Origin: CAYLZN01 sp964387935
GTDB taxonomy: Bacteria; Acidobacteriota; Vicinamibacteria; Vicinamibacterales; JAFNAJ01
Direction of reading: 5' to 3'
Length of the DNA stretch: 7,418 bases
NCBI GenBank assembly: GCA_964387935.1
Contig: CAYLZN010000294.1
Span: 1-7,418 of the forward strand
A model generated the notes under the pieces. The model was not told the origin of the DNA. It did not search any database and saw only the letters and a list, made by a program, of their open reading frames with translations. A program made the translations under genes and the position numbers. Positions 6,509-7,418 of this stretch are shown here, piece after piece (the first letter of the stretch is position 1; each line of letters begins with the position of its first letter).

Positions 6509-7418
6509 ATGACCAGCTTCGAACTCAGACATCACCTCGTCGTGTGTGGCGCCCTTGCGGGGGCGATAGGCCTCGGCGTGTCCTCCGCGCACGTGGAGGC
6601 GCAGTCCCGTGGCCACGCGCAGTTGCTCCGCCTCTTCCAGGAGTGGCGCGCCTTCGAGGAGCCACCGCGCCTGGACGGAGGCGTGCCGGACTACACGCCG
6701 GCCACCAACGAACGTCGTCTCGCAGGGCTCCGCACGCTGCAGGAACGCCTCCGCGCGATCGACACCGCCGGCTGGACGATCCCCGAGCAGGTCGATCACC
6801 ACATCGTCCGCGCTGAGATGAACGGCATGGAGTTCCACCTGCGCGTGCTGCAGCCGTTCGCGCGCGACCCCGCCTACTACGCGTCGGTCATCACCGCGGA
6901 GAGTGACACGCCGGCCAAGGAAGGACCGGTCATCCACGGGGCCATCAAGCTGTACGAGTACCCGATCTGGCCGCGCACGCGGCTCGACAGCGTCGCCGCG
7001 CTGACGGCCGCGCAGGCCGCGGACCTGGCCGGGAAGCTGCGGACGATCCCGCCGCTGTTGCAGGCGGCGCGACGCAACCTCGCTTCCGGGAATGCCCGGG
7101 ATCTCTGGGTGGGCGGCGCGCGGGCGTTCGAGGACCAGAGTGCGGCCCTCGCCCAGCTCGCCGAGCGCGCCGGGACCAGTGACGCAGGGCTCGCGCGTGC
7201 CATCGCCGACGCACGCACGGCCACCGACGAGTTTGCCGCGTGGGTCCGGGCCGAGGCCCCGAAGAAGACCGGGCCGTCCGGCATCGGCAAGGAGCAGTAC
7301 ACCTGGTTCCTGCGCAACGTCCTGCTGGTGCCGTTGTCCTGGGACGAGGAAGTGACGATCACGCGCCGCGAGCTGGCGCGAGGCCATGCGGCGCTGCGGC
7401 TCGAGGAGAACCGCAACC
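6509..7418 (+). CDS. Secreted DUF885 family protein, N-terminal part (runs off the window)
   Basis: An open frame of 303 codons from ATG 6509 to the right edge, without a stop. The first 31 residues look like a Sec signal peptide: a short basic start (ELRHH), hydrophobic LVVCGALAGAIGLGVSSA, and a probable cleavage VEA|QS after residue 31, so the protein is predicted to be periplasmic or secreted. The mature part resembles the N-terminal half of DUF885 proteins (COG4805): FQEWRAFEEP (43-52), GGVPDYTP (57-64), QVDHHIVRAEMNGMEFHLRVLQPFARDP (94-121), ESDTPAKEGP (131-140), TIPPLLQAARRNL (179-191), NARDLW (195-200), KTGPSGIGKEQYTWFLRNVLLVP (253-275) and WDEEVTITRRELAR (278-291). Members are about 550-600 residues and carry a histidine-rich, zincin-like HE-type motif nearer the C-terminus, which would be outside the window; a metallopeptidase role is only suspected. 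A weak CAGG precedes the start by 6 bases. Transcribed divergently from the ATP-grasp gene. Confidence 0.85.
   Translation, partial: MTSFELRHHLVVCGALAGAIGLGVSSAHVEAQSRGHAQLLRLFQEWRAFEEPPRLDGGVPDYTPATNERRLAGLRTLQERLRAIDTAGWTIPEQVDHHIVRAEMNGMEFHLRVLQPFARDPAYYASVITAESDTPAKEGPVIHGAIKLYEYPIWPRTRLDSVAALTAAQAADLAGKLRTIPPLLQAARRNLASGNARDLWVGGARAFEDQSAALAQLAERAGTSDAGLARAIADARTATDEFAAWVRAEAPKKTGPSGIGKEQYTWFLRNVLLVPLSWDEEVTITRRELARGHAALRLEENRN

Overview
The window is a GC-rich, gene-dense stretch of bacterial chromosome with an artefact at its left end. Bases 1-52 match the Illumina TruSeq universal (P5/Read 1) adapter, lacking only its first six bases. Genomic sequence therefore starts at base 53, and the first gene is cut by the end of the assembly, not by biology. 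High GC, menaquinone-type radical-SAM remnants, a DUF885 protein, a TMTC-like TPR membrane protein and heptamer-repeat gene borders together suggest an Acidobacteriota-like organism, perhaps of the Vicinamibacteria type. That placement is inference from general familiarity with such genomes; no rRNA or marker gene is present to prove it.

Left half, plus strand: (i) the C-terminal end of a probable futalosine-pathway radical-SAM enzyme (MqnE/MqnC-like); (ii) nadA, quinolinate synthase, starting 2 bp after that gene's stop; (iii) sodA, a Mn/Fe superoxide dismutase with Mn-type residues; (iv) a long multi-spanning GT-C/TMTC-like membrane protein with a TPR-like C-terminal half. The borders around sodA carry three tandem arrays, all with a 7-bp period but with different units: GGCTCAA/G over the nadA 3' end, CTGGAAA/CTGATAA before sodA, and GGCGTAC between sodA and the membrane protein gene. 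The first array has become the C-terminal tail of NadA. The third may lie inside or just before the next coding region, depending on the start chosen.

Right half: the membrane protein gene meets a minus-strand pair tail to tail, with 2 bp between stop codons inside a short palindrome. The pair is an ATP-grasp enzyme followed 9 bp later by an MDR-type (quinone oxidoreductase-like) dehydrogenase, and may be one transcription unit. A short divergent intergenic region with a TACAAT -10-like box and an operator-like repeat cluster separates the ATP-grasp gene from a plus-strand secreted DUF885 protein that runs off the right edge.

The genes look like ordinary housekeeping and accessory functions: NAD and menaquinone biosynthesis, oxidative stress defence, envelope modification and unassigned enzymes. 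No CRISPR, transposase, tRNA, rRNA, toxin-antitoxin or defence system is visible. The items most worth a second look are the adapter contamination and the cluster of unrelated heptamer arrays around sodA.
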